From Paraktedonobacter sp035294465 (GTDB taxonomy: Bacteria > Chloroflexota > Ktedonobacteria > Ktedonobacterales > Ktedonobacteraceae), in NCBI GenBank assembly GCA_035294465.1, contig DATGKW010000123.1, positions 1-40,055 of the forward strand: a DNA stretch of 40,055 bases, read 5' to 3'. This document shows, in pieces, positions 32,191 to 40,055 of the stretch (position 1 is the stretch's first letter; the number at the start of each line of letters is the position of its first letter). The position numbers were made by a program, and so were the translations under genes. The notes under the pieces were generated by a model. It was not told where the DNA came from, ran no database searches, and worked only from the letters and a program-made list of their open reading frames with translations.

Positions 32191-34740
32191 ATGCAGGAGA
32201 GACCGTTCGGAAACCTTCTGAAAACCCTGCGGAAAGAGAAACATCTGAGCCAGCAGGCGCTTGCCGAGAGGATGGGCGTGCATCGTAACACGATCTACAA
32301 TTGGGAACAGGGCGTCTATTTACCCGATAGCAAAGGGATGGTGCTCGAACTGGCCTGGCAACTCGGCCTGAACGAACTGGCGACCCGGCAGTTGCTCGAA
32401 GCCAGTTTAACCACCACCTCTTCCTACTGGAACGTGCCCTTTGCGCGTAACCCGTTTTTCACCGGACGCGAACAGATCCTGGAGGCGCTGCATGCGCAGC
32501 TTGGGGCCAGCCGGACAGCCGCACTCACTCAACCCTACGCGCTGCATGGACTGGGCGGGATCGGCAAAACGCAGGTAGCGGTAGAATATGCCTATCGCTC
32601 TCGCGCCACCTATGAGGCAGTCCTGTGGGTTGAAGCCGAGACCCGGACGACGCTGACCTCTGGCTTTGTCGCCCTGGCGGAACTGCTGGAGTTGCCCGAA
32701 CGAAGCGAGGAGGATCAGCGCAAAGTCGTGGCGTCCGTGCTGCGCTGGCTCGGCCAGCACCAGAACTGGTTGCTTGTCTTCGACAATGTGGAAGACCTTG
32801 CGCTGCTCAAGCCGTTTCTGCCAGCCAGCGGCCAGGGAGCGCTCCTGATCACCACGCGCCTGCGCGCTCTGGAGGCAGTGGCACAATCAATTGAACTGCC
32901 CCCGATGAGCAGAGAGGAAGGGCTGGCTTTCCTGCTCGCGCGAGCCAGACGTCAGCCAGGAGGCGAGTTGAGTCCTGTCTCCAATTCGCACGAGCACGCC
33001 GCCGCCCAGGAGATCGTGGCTGCTATGGACGGGCTGCCCCTGGCGCTGGAGCAGGCCGGAGCCTTCATTGACACGACGCGATGCAGTTTGTCCGACTACT
33101 GGCGTCTGTTCCAGTCCTCCCAGATCCGCCTGCTGGATAGACAGGATACCGCCAGCGGCCATCCCCTCTCGGCGAGCAAAACCTTCGCCCTGGCTTTTGA
33201 GCGCGTTGAGCAACAGAATCCGGCAGCGGCAGAGATCCTGACGGTCTGCGCGTTCCTGGCTCCTGACTCTATTCCCGAGGCGTTGTTTCTGGAGGGCGCT
33301 CCTCAGTCCGAGTCAACGTTCGAGGCGCTGGCGGCTGATCCGCAGATCTTTGAGGACGCGCTCAAGACGTTGCTCGCCTATTCCTTGCTCCAGCGCGATC
33401 CCGCCGCGCGTACCCTGACTATCCATCGACTGGTTCAGGTTGTCCTCAGAGAACGGCTGTCCGAGGAAGTTCAGCGAGCCTGGATCCGCAGGATCATCGA
33501 TGCGTTGAACAACCTCTTTCCGGTCGATGAGGCGACGCAAGGAGACTACTGGCAGGCCGGCAAGCGGCTGCTTTCTCACGCGCTGGCGGCCCTGGCGTTC
33601 AGCCAGCAGTGGGAGCAGGACGAGGTGCAGAGCCTTTCTTTGCGATGCCACGTAGCGATGTTTCTCTGCAAACGCGCGCAGTATGCCGAGGCAGAGGCCC
33701 ATTTTGTCTCCTGCGTGCGCGTAGGAGAAGCGCTTCTGGGTTCACAGCACCTGCTGGTAGCCGAAGCGCTGTATGGACAGGCCGAAGCCTGCCGAGAGCA
33801 GGGCAAATACGCGGAGGCGGAGCCGCTCTTTCTGCGTTCGCTTCATATACAAGAGCAGAATGCAGGAGTGGAACATCCCCTCATTGTTCAGTTGCTCACC
33901 AATCTCAGCCTCCTTTACTGGCAACAGGGCAAACATGAACAAGCGGAAAGCCTCTATCAACGAGCATTGCGCATGGGAGAGCAAATACTGGGCGCAGAAC
34001 ATCCACGCCTGGTCGCGCCCCTTAACAACCTGGGTATCCTCTATAGCCAGCAAGGGAAGCACGAACAGGCGGAAGCCCTTTATCAACGAGCATTGCAGAT
34101 CCTGGAGCATGCTCAGGGGCCGGAGCATCCGCACGTCGCCTCTTTACTCACCAACCTGGGTGTACTCTGTAAAGAACGGCGCAACTACGAGCAGGCAGAG
34201 ACCTTCTATCTGCGGGCGCTGAACATCAGAGAACGGGTGTTAAGCCCGGACCATCCGCTCGTAGCTTATCCGCTTCACGGGTTAGCTGACATCGCTAAAA
34301 AGCAAGGCAACTATGAGCAAGCAGAAACCTTCTATCAGCGTGCTCTCAGCGTCAGAGAGCAGGCGTTAGGCCCGGAGCATCCGCTTGTGGCCCAACTGCT
34401 CATCAACCTGGCCGAACTGTATAAGGAGCGAGGCAGCTACGAGCAGGCTGCGTCCCTCTATCAACGTGCTCTGGAAATATTTGAGCGCGCGCTGGGACCC
34501 AGGCACCCGGATGTTGCGGAAAGCTTCCATTCTCTGGCTCACTTCTATCAATTGCAGCAGCGCAACGAAGAAGCTCTCTCGTTCTACCAGCGAGCCCTGA
34601 CGATACGTGAAGAGATGCTTGGGCCAGCACATCCTAAAACGCAGGAGACGCGTGCGGCCTATGACACGCTTCTTCAGAGCATGACAGAGGATCAGCAGAG
34701 CCATGAGCACAGCCTCCTCGCAGCAAAAGAAGAGTTATGA
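32191..34740 (+). CDS. XRE-STAND (NB-ARC type)-TPR regulator 2
   Basis: An 849-residue paralogue of the protein encoded at 24659. The HTH (~5-62) and the NPFFTGREQIL linker are nearly identical to it. Walker A is GLGGIGKT (120-127), Walker B LLVFDNVED (194-202) and the GLPLALEQAG motif is present. The C-terminal sensor differs: from ~residue 498 there are eight regular 42-residue kinesin-light-chain-type TPRs with consensus YEQAExxYQRALxIxExxLGPEHPxVAxxLxNLAxLYxxQGx. The AAGGAG site precedes the ATG. The TPR array probably binds a protein or peptide that triggers ATP-dependent oligomerisation. Convergent with the SDR gene (20 bases apart). Confidence 0.9.
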   Translation: MQERPFGNLLKTLRKEKHLSQQALAERMGVHRNTIYNWEQGVYLPDSKGMVLELAWQLGLNELATRQLLEASLTTTSSYWNVPFARNPFFTGREQILEALHAQLGASRTAALTQPYALHGLGGIGKTQVAVEYAYRSRATYEAVLWVEAETRTTLTSGFVALAELLELPERSEEDQRKVVASVLRWLGQHQNWLLVFDNVEDLALLKPFLPASGQGALLITTRLRALEAVAQSIELPPMSREEGLAFLLARARRQPGGELSPVSNSHEHAAAQEIVAAMDGLPLALEQAGAFIDTTRCSLSDYWRLFQSSQIRLLDRQDTASGHPLSASKTFALAFERVEQQNPAAAEILTVCAFLAPDSIPEALFLEGAPQSESTFEALAADPQIFEDALKTLLAYSLLQRDPAARTLTIHRLVQVVLRERLSEEVQRAWIRRIIDALNNLFPVDEATQGDYWQAGKRLLSHALAALAFSQQWEQDEVQSLSLRCHVAMFLCKRAQYAEAEAHFVSCVRVGEALLGSQHLLVAEALYGQAEACREQGKYAEAEPLFLRSLHIQEQNAGVEHPLIVQLLTNLSLLYWQQGKHEQAESLYQRALRMGEQILGAEHPRLVAPLNNLGILYSQQGKHEQAEALYQRALQILEHAQGPEHPHVASLLTNLGVLCKERRNYEQAETFYLRALNIRERVLSPDHPLVAYPLHGLADIAKKQGNYEQAETFYQRALSVREQALGPEHPLVAQLLINLAELYKERGSYEQAASLYQRALEIFERALGPRHPDVAESFHSLAHFYQLQQRNEEALSFYQRALTIREEMLGPAHPKTQETRAAYDTLLQSMTEDQQSHEHSLLAAKEEL
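33682..34689 (+). repeat. eight 126-bp units encoding 42-residue TPRs
   Basis: Units begin at 33682, 33808, 33934, 34060, 34186, 34312, 34438 and 34564 with exact 126-base spacing. Protein-level identity between middle units is high, especially in YEQAETFYxRAL and LGPEHPLVA, which suggests expansion by duplication. Units 1 and 8 are the most diverged. Confidence 0.85.
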
Positions 34741-34760
34741 GAGTGGACCGGATCGCGAGC

Positions 34761-35579
34761 CTAGCCGCTTGCAGGGCGCGGCGGAGCGTCTGACGCCTGC
34801 TGCGGGCGAGCGTTTTTGGCCGCTCCGCGTACAACAAGCTGGCGAGGAGAGAAGCGAGCCAGTTGAGCCAGCAGGGCGTTGGTGAAGCCATCGACAACAA
34901 CGCTGCGCCCTCGTTCCAGCGCGCGCAGGCCTGTGACTACGACCTGCTCCGGCCTACGCTTGCGGCCAAACGAGGCCGATTCCCCGGCGATATCGAAAAA
35001 GCGCGTGTCGGTCGGGCCAGGGCAGAGAGCCAGCACCCGCAGGCCGCGCGCGCGATACTCTTCGGCTAAAGCCTGCGAGAAAGAGAGCACAAAGGCTTTG
35101 CTGGCTCCATAGACCGCCATGTAGGGTAACGGCTGGAAACCGGCGGTGGAGGCCACATTGATGAGCGCTGCCCCCGGAGAGCGCTCAAGCAGCATGGGGA
35201 TAAAAGCGTGCGTCAGATCAACAACGGCGGTCACGTCTACCATGACCTGCCGGTGATCGACTTCTGGGGAAAGCTTCTCGAAGAAGCCGTTGGTAGCGAA
35301 GCCGGCATTGTTGATCAGCAAATCGACCACCAGACCGCGCCGCTGCACCTCTTGCAGAATCTCGCGCGCGGCCTGCTCGCGGCTCAGATCGGCGACAATG
35401 ACTTCGGCTTGCACCCCGTGCCGCTCAGAAAGCTCGCTTGCCAGCGCACGCAGGCGCTCCTCGGAGCGTGCAACCAGCACCACAGCCATTCCCCGTTCTG
35501 CCAGGGCGCGCGCGAAGGTCTGGCCGATTCCAGAAGATGCGCCGGTAATAAGAGCGGTTTTGCCCTGATAGGTGAACAT
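34761..35579 (-). CDS. short-chain dehydrogenase/reductase (SDR)
   Basis: A 272-residue classical SDR with a Rossmann fold. The cofactor loop is TGASSGIG (12-19), with NNAG (90-93), Ser144 and the catalytic Tyr157/Lys161 in VYGASK. The residue after the second strand is Arg38 (VARSEERL), which favours NADP(H). The C-terminal ~35 residues (FTNALLAQLARFSPRQLVVRG...) resemble the DltE-like or estradiol-dehydrogenase-like SDR branch. The substrate is unknown. The start has a strong GAGGAGG site; a 15-residue upstream extension is excluded. Confidence 0.9.
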   Translation of the reverse strand: MFTYQGKTALITGASSGIGQTFARALAERGMAVVLVARSEERLRALASELSERHGVQAEVIVADLSREQAAREILQEVQRRGLVVDLLINNAGFATNGFFEKLSPEVDHRQVMVDVTAVVDLTHAFIPMLLERSPGAALINVASTAGFQPLPYMAVYGASKAFVLSFSQALAEEYRARGLRVLALCPGPTDTRFFDIAGESASFGRKRRPEQVVVTGLRALERGRSVVVDGFTNALLAQLARFSPRQLVVRGAAKNARPQQASDAPPRPASG

Positions 35580-35653
35580 GCTGGACCTCCTCAATGAGCC
35601 TTTTTCGCGCCTTTTCTCTATCATACATCCTCTTGTCAGGAGTGGAAAGAGAG

Positions 35654-36568
35654 TCAGCCCATAATGGTTGTAACATAGTGCTGGGTTTCGGCAGGCATGC
35701 AGCTCAGCCAGTTAGCGCCGCAGGCGCTTATGGCGTTGTTCAGGTTCGCGGAGCCGGCATTATAGGCGGCCAGAGCTTTCGCGTAATCGCCGTACTGATG
35801 ATAGAGGTTTGCCATGAGCTTCGCCGCGCCCTGCAAAGCTTGAATCGGGTTCCAGGGATTGATCCCCAGACCGGCGGCGGTGCTCGGCAAAAACTGGGCA
35901 ATTCCCACTGCCCCCGAAGGTGAGACGGCATTGGGGTTAAAGCCGCTCTCCACCTGAATCTGGCGCACAAAGTAGACGGGAGAAATGCCAACATTGATCG
36001 CATCCTGCTCGGCAATCGCCACGTACTGGCTGCGTGAGAGCGTCAGGGGCGGCAGCCCCTGGGAAGCCGTTTCGGTCTGCAAAGCCTCAATTGCCAGATT
36101 GCCTGAAGGAGGATGGATAAGGTTGCCAAGTGGCGAAAAAAAGGAAAAAGGACTTTGATCGGCGGCAAGCGGTACCAGCGTCGCCAGGGTCAGGCCCAGG
36201 AAAAGTACGAGCGCTGTGAGCACGATCATCTGGCGATAACGCGGTCGTAAATGCCTGGCAGGGGCATCATCTGCCCTCTTTCGCTTTTGACGCTTTTTCT
36301 CAGCACGAATGACTACAAGGGGCCTGGCCGGTCCGGTTATGCCAGAAGCTCCTTGCAGAACAGGCAACAAGTTATCCGTGACGGGCGTCGCGGGAGCGGC
36401 CTGATCGGCGGGAGCGTGGGATGGATCTGGAAAGAGCGATGACAAACCGGCTGTTTGTGGCTGGTCCTCGGTAGAGAAAACGTCTGTTGTGGTGGGTACA
36501 GGTTCGGTGCCGCTTCGTGCTGCCGCTTTCACTTGATCCATCTGCGAAAACGGGCGTAATTGCTGCAT
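35654..36568 (-). CDS. membrane-anchored lytic transglycosylase (SLT family)
   Basis: A 304-residue protein. A Pro/Thr/Ala-rich cytoplasmic region (~1-110) with a basic cluster (EKKRQKRKRADD) precedes one membrane segment (~114-136). The extracytoplasmic SLT domain (~175-300) has the catalytic Glu207 in IQVESGFNPNAVSPSGAVGIAQFLPSTA and the AAYNAGSANLNN motif, all intact. It would cleave peptidoglycan to 1,6-anhydromuramoyl products. A long cytoplasmic N-tail is unusual for this family and may link it to a cell-cycle or envelope partner. The start is the ATG with GAGAGG upstream, not the TTG five codons earlier. Confidence 0.9.
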   Translation of the reverse strand: MQQLRPFSQMDQVKAAARSGTEPVPTTTDVFSTEDQPQTAGLSSLFPDPSHAPADQAAPATPVTDNLLPVLQGASGITGPARPLVVIRAEKKRQKRKRADDAPARHLRPRYRQMIVLTALVLFLGLTLATLVPLAADQSPFSFFSPLGNLIHPPSGNLAIEALQTETASQGLPPLTLSRSQYVAIAEQDAINVGISPVYFVRQIQVESGFNPNAVSPSGAVGIAQFLPSTAAGLGINPWNPIQALQGAAKLMANLYHQYGDYAKALAAYNAGSANLNNAISACGANWLSCMPAETQHYVTTIMG

Positions 36569-36626
36569 ACATGCCTCTCTCAATGTCCTTCTTCCGAGTC
36601 TCGTTTTTGATCGATACTCTCAAAGA

Positions 36627-36656
36627 AGCCTAGCTGAATATGTCTGCGTATGTCAA
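36627..36656 (-). promoter_or_regulatory. promoter of the lytic transglycosylase gene
   Basis: On minus, a perfect TTGACA (36656-36651), 18-base spacer and TAGGCT (36632-36627), about 52 bases ahead of the ATG. The -10 is weak. Confidence 0.5.
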
Positions 36657-36714
36657 TTTGTTGAGCGAGAGATGACCCAAAAATAGGAGGAAACTCCCAT
36701 TATTTGCCAGCGGA

Positions 36715-36799
36715 TGTTAGAATACATCAGGAAACGCCGGTGAAACGCGGATTGTGAGGTATTCTTATGCCGATTCGATAAACGCCCTGGTCGGCGTTT
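36715..36799 (+). promoter_or_regulatory. purU leader: extended -10 and 7-bp hairpin
   Basis: TGTTAGAAT (36715-36723) is an extended -10. Downstream, AAACGCC (36780-36786) and GGCGTTT (36793-36799) form a 7-bp hairpin with a CTGGTC loop, about 45 bases before the purU ATG. A second AAACGCC occurs near 36731-36737 and could compete for the GGCGTTT strand. I find no known riboswitch core. Confidence 0.4.
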
Positions 36800-36843
36800 C
36801 TCTCGCCAGATCGGCAAGGAAACAGGTGGAGGGTATCCAGAAG

Positions 36844-37707
36844 ATGTCTACACAGCAAGCAAGAATCACGCTGCTTATCTCGTGCCCAGATCGCCCTGGG
36901 ATTGTCGCCTCGGTCTCGCAGTTTATCTTTGAGCACGGCGGCAATATCCTGGAATCTGATCAGCACTCGACCAACCAGCGGGAATGCCAGTTTTTTATGC
37001 GTATCAGCTTCGCGGAAGAGGGCTTTTTGCTGACTCCCGATGCGCTTGTCGCGAACTTTCAGCCAATCGCGGACCGTTTTCAGATGCAATGGCACGTTTC
37101 CTACTCGTGCCGCCGCAAACGCGCCGCTATCCTGGTCTCAAAATTGGACCATTGCCTCACCGACTTGCTCTGGCGCTGGAAAAGCGGCGAACTGGCTATG
37201 GAGGTCCCGTTTATCATCAGCAATCATCCTGATCTGGAGTCGCTGGCGCGGATGTACAGCGTACCCTACCATCATTTTCCTATGCGCAAGGAGGAGCGGG
37301 AGGCGGATCAGCGGCGGCTGCTCGAATTCGTCGTTGCCAACAAGATCGACTTCCTGATCCTGGCCCGCTATATGCAGATCCTGGAGCCGTTTGTGGTGCG
37401 GACCTATCCATCTCGCATTATCAACATCCATCACAGCTTCTTACCCGCTTTTGTGGGGGCCAATCCTTACCATCGTGCCTTTGAACGCGGAGTCAAGCTG
37501 ATTGGTGCGACGGCCCACTATGTCACGGAGAACCTGGACGAAGGCCCGATCATTGCCCAGGATGTGATCCATTGCAACCATCGCGATGCCGTCGAAGACC
37601 TCGTGCGCAAGGGTCGTGATGTCGAGCGCCGTGTGCTGGCCGAAGCGGTGCGCCTGCATACAGAGGATCGCGTGCTGGTCTACGAAAACAAAACCATCGT
37701 GTTTTAG
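36844..37707 (+). CDS. purU: formyltetrahydrofolate deformylase
   Basis: A 287-residue enzyme hydrolysing 10-formyl-THF to THF and formate, balancing one-carbon pools and supplying formate for purine synthesis. The N-terminal ACT domain (~6-85, ITLLISCPDRPGIVASVSQFI) precedes the formyl-transferase fold with IISNHPDLESLA, ARYMQIL, NIHHSFLPAF and HYVTENLDEGPIIAQD. The catalytic His (HHSFLP) and Asp (LDEGPI) are present. The start is the ATG with GGAGGG about 10 bases upstream; a 30-codon upstream extension has no ribosome site. Length matches the family. Confidence 0.95.
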   Translation: MSTQQARITLLISCPDRPGIVASVSQFIFEHGGNILESDQHSTNQRECQFFMRISFAEEGFLLTPDALVANFQPIADRFQMQWHVSYSCRRKRAAILVSKLDHCLTDLLWRWKSGELAMEVPFIISNHPDLESLARMYSVPYHHFPMRKEEREADQRRLLEFVVANKIDFLILARYMQILEPFVVRTYPSRIINIHHSFLPAFVGANPYHRAFERGVKLIGATAHYVTENLDEGPIIAQDVIHCNHRDAVEDLVRKGRDVERRVLAEAVRLHTEDRVLVYENKTIVF

Positions 37708-37724
37708 CAAGCCTGAAGCGCGGG

Positions 37725-38402
37725 CTAAAGCGATTCCTGACGCCGCGAGGCATATTGTTTCAGAAGGGCCGCGATGGAGAAGGGATCACCGTAGGATTTA
37801 TCGTTGACGACAACCACCTCGCTGTCCGTGCGACTATCGATAAAGGCCAGCGAGGTAGGGGTGCGCATACGCCGGCGCGTCGGGCCCCTGCGCCCCGATT
37901 CGGCTGCCCGCCGGCCTATGAAAAGGCCGCCGAGATTCTCGCCAATGGTGGGAGGGCGTGCGTCGAGGCGAGCCGCTTCGGCGCTGCGATCCGGTGGCGG
38001 TGTGCCTCTGGCTGTAACATGTTTGACATGCTCCAGGGGCACGTGTATGATTTTTTTGCCTTCCTGTTTGACGAAATCCTCTGGAGTGATGATAATCACG
38101 TGCTCTTCCGCGTGGCGCAAGCGTATAATGTCGACAATCAACTGCCACAGGCTGCCTACCGCGACGAACAGCACAATGCCCAGGATGATCGTCGTAAAGA
38201 TGGCTGATGCTATCCCTGCCAGGTAATTATGCGGGATCATGATGGGCGCCATCAGGGCAAACAGCAAGCTGCCGAAAACGACCCCGAAAATCCAGCCGAA
38301 AATACCAATCAGGACTTTCTGGCGCAAAAGTGGAAAGACAAGCCAGTCGTGCGGGATGTTCTCTTCCGTATTGACTACACTCAATATTTGGACCGATTCC
38401 AT
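37725..38402 (-). CDS. two-span membrane protein, possibly PH-like domain
   Basis: A 225-residue protein with two hydrophobic segments (~31-55 and ~61-90). The following cytoplasmic part, HVIIITPEDFVKQEGKKIIHVPLEHVKHV (~100-130), resembles the bacterial PH-like (YdbT/DUF) strands in which a membrane-proximal domain senses or binds lipids or proteins. An Arg/Pro-rich linker (~135-185) leads to a C-terminal segment (SLAFIDSRTDSEVVVVNDKSYGDPFSIAALL). No catalytic residues are seen. AGGAG lies 7 bases before the ATG. Convergent with purU. Confidence 0.7.
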   Translation of the reverse strand: MESVQILSVVNTEENIPHDWLVFPLLRQKVLIGIFGWIFGVVFGSLLFALMAPIMIPHNYLAGIASAIFTTIILGIVLFVAVGSLWQLIVDIIRLRHAEEHVIIITPEDFVKQEGKKIIHVPLEHVKHVTARGTPPPDRSAEAARLDARPPTIGENLGGLFIGRRAAESGRRGPTRRRMRTPTSLAFIDSRTDSEVVVVNDKSYGDPFSIAALLKQYASRRQESL

Positions 38403-38541
38403 AGCAAAGCTCCTCAGTATTTGCCGGCGAATGAAATGACGAGCAACGTTCTGCCTGATATCGACGCCTAGATTATACCAGACTTACTACGTTTCGGGGA
38501 CCATGTATTTCACAGGCGTTCATAACAAAAGCTGTAGCTCA

Positions 38542-38570
38542 GCAAGGGAGGCATGCCGCGCCTCTCTTGC
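38542..38570 (-). terminator. possible terminator hairpin of the aldehyde dehydrogenase gene
   Basis: GCAAGGGAGGC (38542-38552) and GCCTCTCTTGC (38560-38570) form an 11-bp stem with one G-T pair and loop ATGCCGC, 77 bases past the stop codon on minus. Only a short T run (TTTT) follows further on. Confidence 0.45.
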
Positions 38571-38646
38571 CCGCGTGATGGCGCTGTCTACCGCCAGTGA
38601 AGTGGGGTGGAGCGGGATACACCGGCAATCGTTTTTCTTCCGGCGG

Positions 38647-40055
38647 TTATTGATCGATCTGGGCCTTTTGCAGCTTGCCGCTATAGTCCGTGTACACGAC
38701 CTTCCACTCGGTGAAAACGTCCAGGCCCGCCAGGCCGGCTTCGCGGTGGCCGTTGCCGGTGCCGCGTGTGCCGCCAAAGGGGAACTGGATTTCTGCGCCG
38801 GTGGTGCCGGAGTTGATATAGATGATGCCGGTGGTCAGGTCGCGTTTGGCCCGCTCGACGTTGTGAATATTCTGCGTATAAATGGCGCTGGATAGCCCGT
38901 ACTTTGTGGCGTTATTGATCGCGATGGCCTCCTCGAACGAGTCAGCTTCGATGACCGAAAGCACCGGCCCGAAGATTTCTTCCTGGGCCAGCCGCATGTT
39001 CGGCGTCACATCGGCGAAGAGCGTGGGGCGATAGAATGTGCCTCTGGCTAGCTCGCCCTCGTTGGCGATGGAGCCGCCGGTGAGCAGCGTCGCGCCCTCT
39101 GCTTTGCCAATTGCGATGTAACTATGAATCTTCTCCAGTTGCGAGGCATTGATGATGGGACCCATATCCACGCTCTCATCCAGGCCATTGCCCAGGCGCA
39201 ACTGCTCGATGCGCGGCACCAGCCGGTCCAGCAATTGCCGGCGCACCGCCTTATGCACAATCACGCGACTGCAAGCGGTGCAGCGCTGCCCGCTTGTGCC
39301 GTAGGCGCTCCACAGAATGCCCTCAACGGCCAGATCGAGGTCGGCGTCATCCAGCACGATTACCGCGTTTTTGCCGCCCATTTCGAGCGAGACGCGCTTC
39401 AGCGTCTGCGCGCCCTCGATAGCCACGTGCCGTCCCATCTCGGTCGAACCGGTAAAAGAAACCACAGCCACATCGGGATGATGCAGCAGCGCCTCGCCGA
39501 CGGTGCTGCCGGGACCGAAGACGATATTGACCACGCCCTCCGGCACGCCGGCTTCGTAAAGAATCTCCACCAGGCGCAGTGCGCTGTGCGGCGTATCGCT
39601 GGCCGGCTTGAACACAATTGTATTGCCGGCCACCAGCGCGGGAAACATCTTCCAGGTCGGAATGGCGATAGGAAAATTCCAGGGCGTAATGCAGGCCACC
39701 ACGCCCACCGGATCGCGCATTGCCAGGCCGGACTTATTGGGCAACTCGACCGGCACGCTATAGCCAAAGAGCCGCCGGCCCTCGCCGCCCATATAGAAGG
39801 CCATATCGATGCCCTCCTGGACATCGCCGCGCGTCTCCTTCAAAATCTTGCCCATCTCCATTGTCATCGTGTGGGCCAGGTCTTCCTTGCGCTGCTTGAG
39901 CAACTCGCCTGCACGAAAAAGAATCTCGCCGCGTTTGGGCGCGGGCACCAGCCGCCAGGTCTCGAAAGCCTTGCGCGCCGCCGCCACTGCCGCGTTTGCC
40001 TCCTCCGCGCCGGAGAGCGGAAAGGAGCCAAGCAACTCGCCGGTCGCGGGATTAG
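38647..40055 (-). CDS. aldehyde dehydrogenase (5' end outside the window)
   Basis: At least 469 residues are inside the window; the N-terminus continues past base 40055. The first visible codons, reading NPATGE, are an internal ALDH motif, so the start lies outside. Signatures include PWNFPIAIPTWKMFPALVAGN, FTGSTEMGRHVA (cofactor), the catalytic Glu in LEMGGKNAVIV, the catalytic Cys in SGQRCTACSR, and EEIFGPVLSVI. The sequence resembles the alpha-ketoglutaric semialdehyde / glyceraldehyde-type branch of NAD(P)+-dependent ALDHs. The substrate is unknown. The C-terminus, TDYSGKLQKAQIDQ, is intact. Confidence 0.92.
   Translation of the reverse strand, partial: NPATGELLGSFPLSGAEEANAAVAAARKAFETWRLVPAPKRGEILFRAGELLKQRKEDLAHTMTMEMGKILKETRGDVQEGIDMAFYMGGEGRRLFGYSVPVELPNKSGLAMRDPVGVVACITPWNFPIAIPTWKMFPALVAGNTIVFKPASDTPHSALRLVEILYEAGVPEGVVNIVFGPGSTVGEALLHHPDVAVVSFTGSTEMGRHVAIEGAQTLKRVSLEMGGKNAVIVLDDADLDLAVEGILWSAYGTSGQRCTACSRVIVHKAVRRQLLDRLVPRIEQLRLGNGLDESVDMGPIINASQLEKIHSYIAIGKAEGATLLTGGSIANEGELARGTFYRPTLFADVTPNMRLAQEEIFGPVLSVIEADSFEEAIAINNATKYGLSSAIYTQNIHNVERAKRDLTTGIIYINSGTTGAEIQFPFGGTRGTGNGHREAGLAGLDVFTEWKVVYTDYSGKLQKAQIDQ

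Noticed and set aside
38530..38620. tRNA-like sequence (GCTGTAGCTCAGC) near the aldehyde dehydrogenase gene
   Set aside because: The D-arm-like start is not followed by an anticodon arm, a GGTTCRANNCC T-arm or an acceptor stem; the hairpin there is better explained as a terminator.
1..40055. CRISPR array, insertion sequence or prophage
   Set aside because: No regularly spaced short repeats, transposase motifs, terminal inverted repeats with target duplications, or phage structural genes were seen. The regular repeats present are coding TPR and Pro/Tyr units.

Overview
The window looks like a chromosomal segment of a Ktedonobacteria-type Chloroflexota bacterium. This is inferred from gene content, not from a database match: two long XRE-STAND-TPR regulators, an AraC regulator with its HTH at the N-terminus, a Ser/Thr kinase with an extracytoplasmic sensor, an F420/FMN luciferase-like oxidoreductase, and many lipoproteins and TPR proteins of unknown role. 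Base composition is moderately GC-rich and even. I see no rRNA, tRNA, CRISPR array, transposase or prophage block. Several promoters are extended -10 sites (TGnTAtacT-like) with poor -35 boxes, and most genes have clear GGAG-type ribosome sites, which I used to choose starts.

Layout. 1-670: structured leader, small zinc-ribbon/RGG protein and a textbook terminator. 777-3865: KAS III-like synthase converging on a GNAT enzyme and a coiled-coil protein; the convergent pair shares a 29-bp hairpin that contains both stop codons. 3976-7874: possible remnant ORF, ftsH (minus strand), and a divergent M48 membrane protease. 8069-11416: Ser/Thr kinase with a duplicated sensor domain, convergent with a luciferase-like oxidoreductase. 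11585-14672, all minus strand: HU-like protein, a chagasin-like lipoprotein, a crotonase, and a two-gene unit (Rad52/DdrA-like protein plus a small helical protein) with a perfect TTGACA-17-TATAAT promoter and a strong terminator. 15107-17670: operon of an XdhC-like protein and both subunits of a family I CoA-transferase. 17715-19108: structured leader, small lipoprotein, secreted helical protein, terminator. 19198-24631: membrane protein, glutamine-dependent NAD+ synthetase, DUF4190-like protein, and glmS preceded by a recognisable glmS self-cleaving ribozyme. 24659-34740: two XRE-STAND-TPR paralogues flanking a minus-strand cluster (AraC regulator, PNPOx-GNAT fusion, TPR protein, DinB). 34761-40055: SDR, membrane-anchored lytic transglycosylase, purU, a PH-like membrane protein, and an aldehyde dehydrogenase that runs off the window edge.

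The strongest single finding is the glmS ribozyme at about 22497-22650, with its TTGACGAGG core, P1, P2.1, P3 and P4 elements in order and A|GCGC at the expected cleavage site. The next most interesting items are the structured leader with mutually exclusive helices at 17727-17902, the isolated Rad52-like two-gene unit, the two STAND paralogues that share an almost unchanged N-terminal half but have different TPR sensors, and the apparently leaderless PNPOx-GNAT gene.
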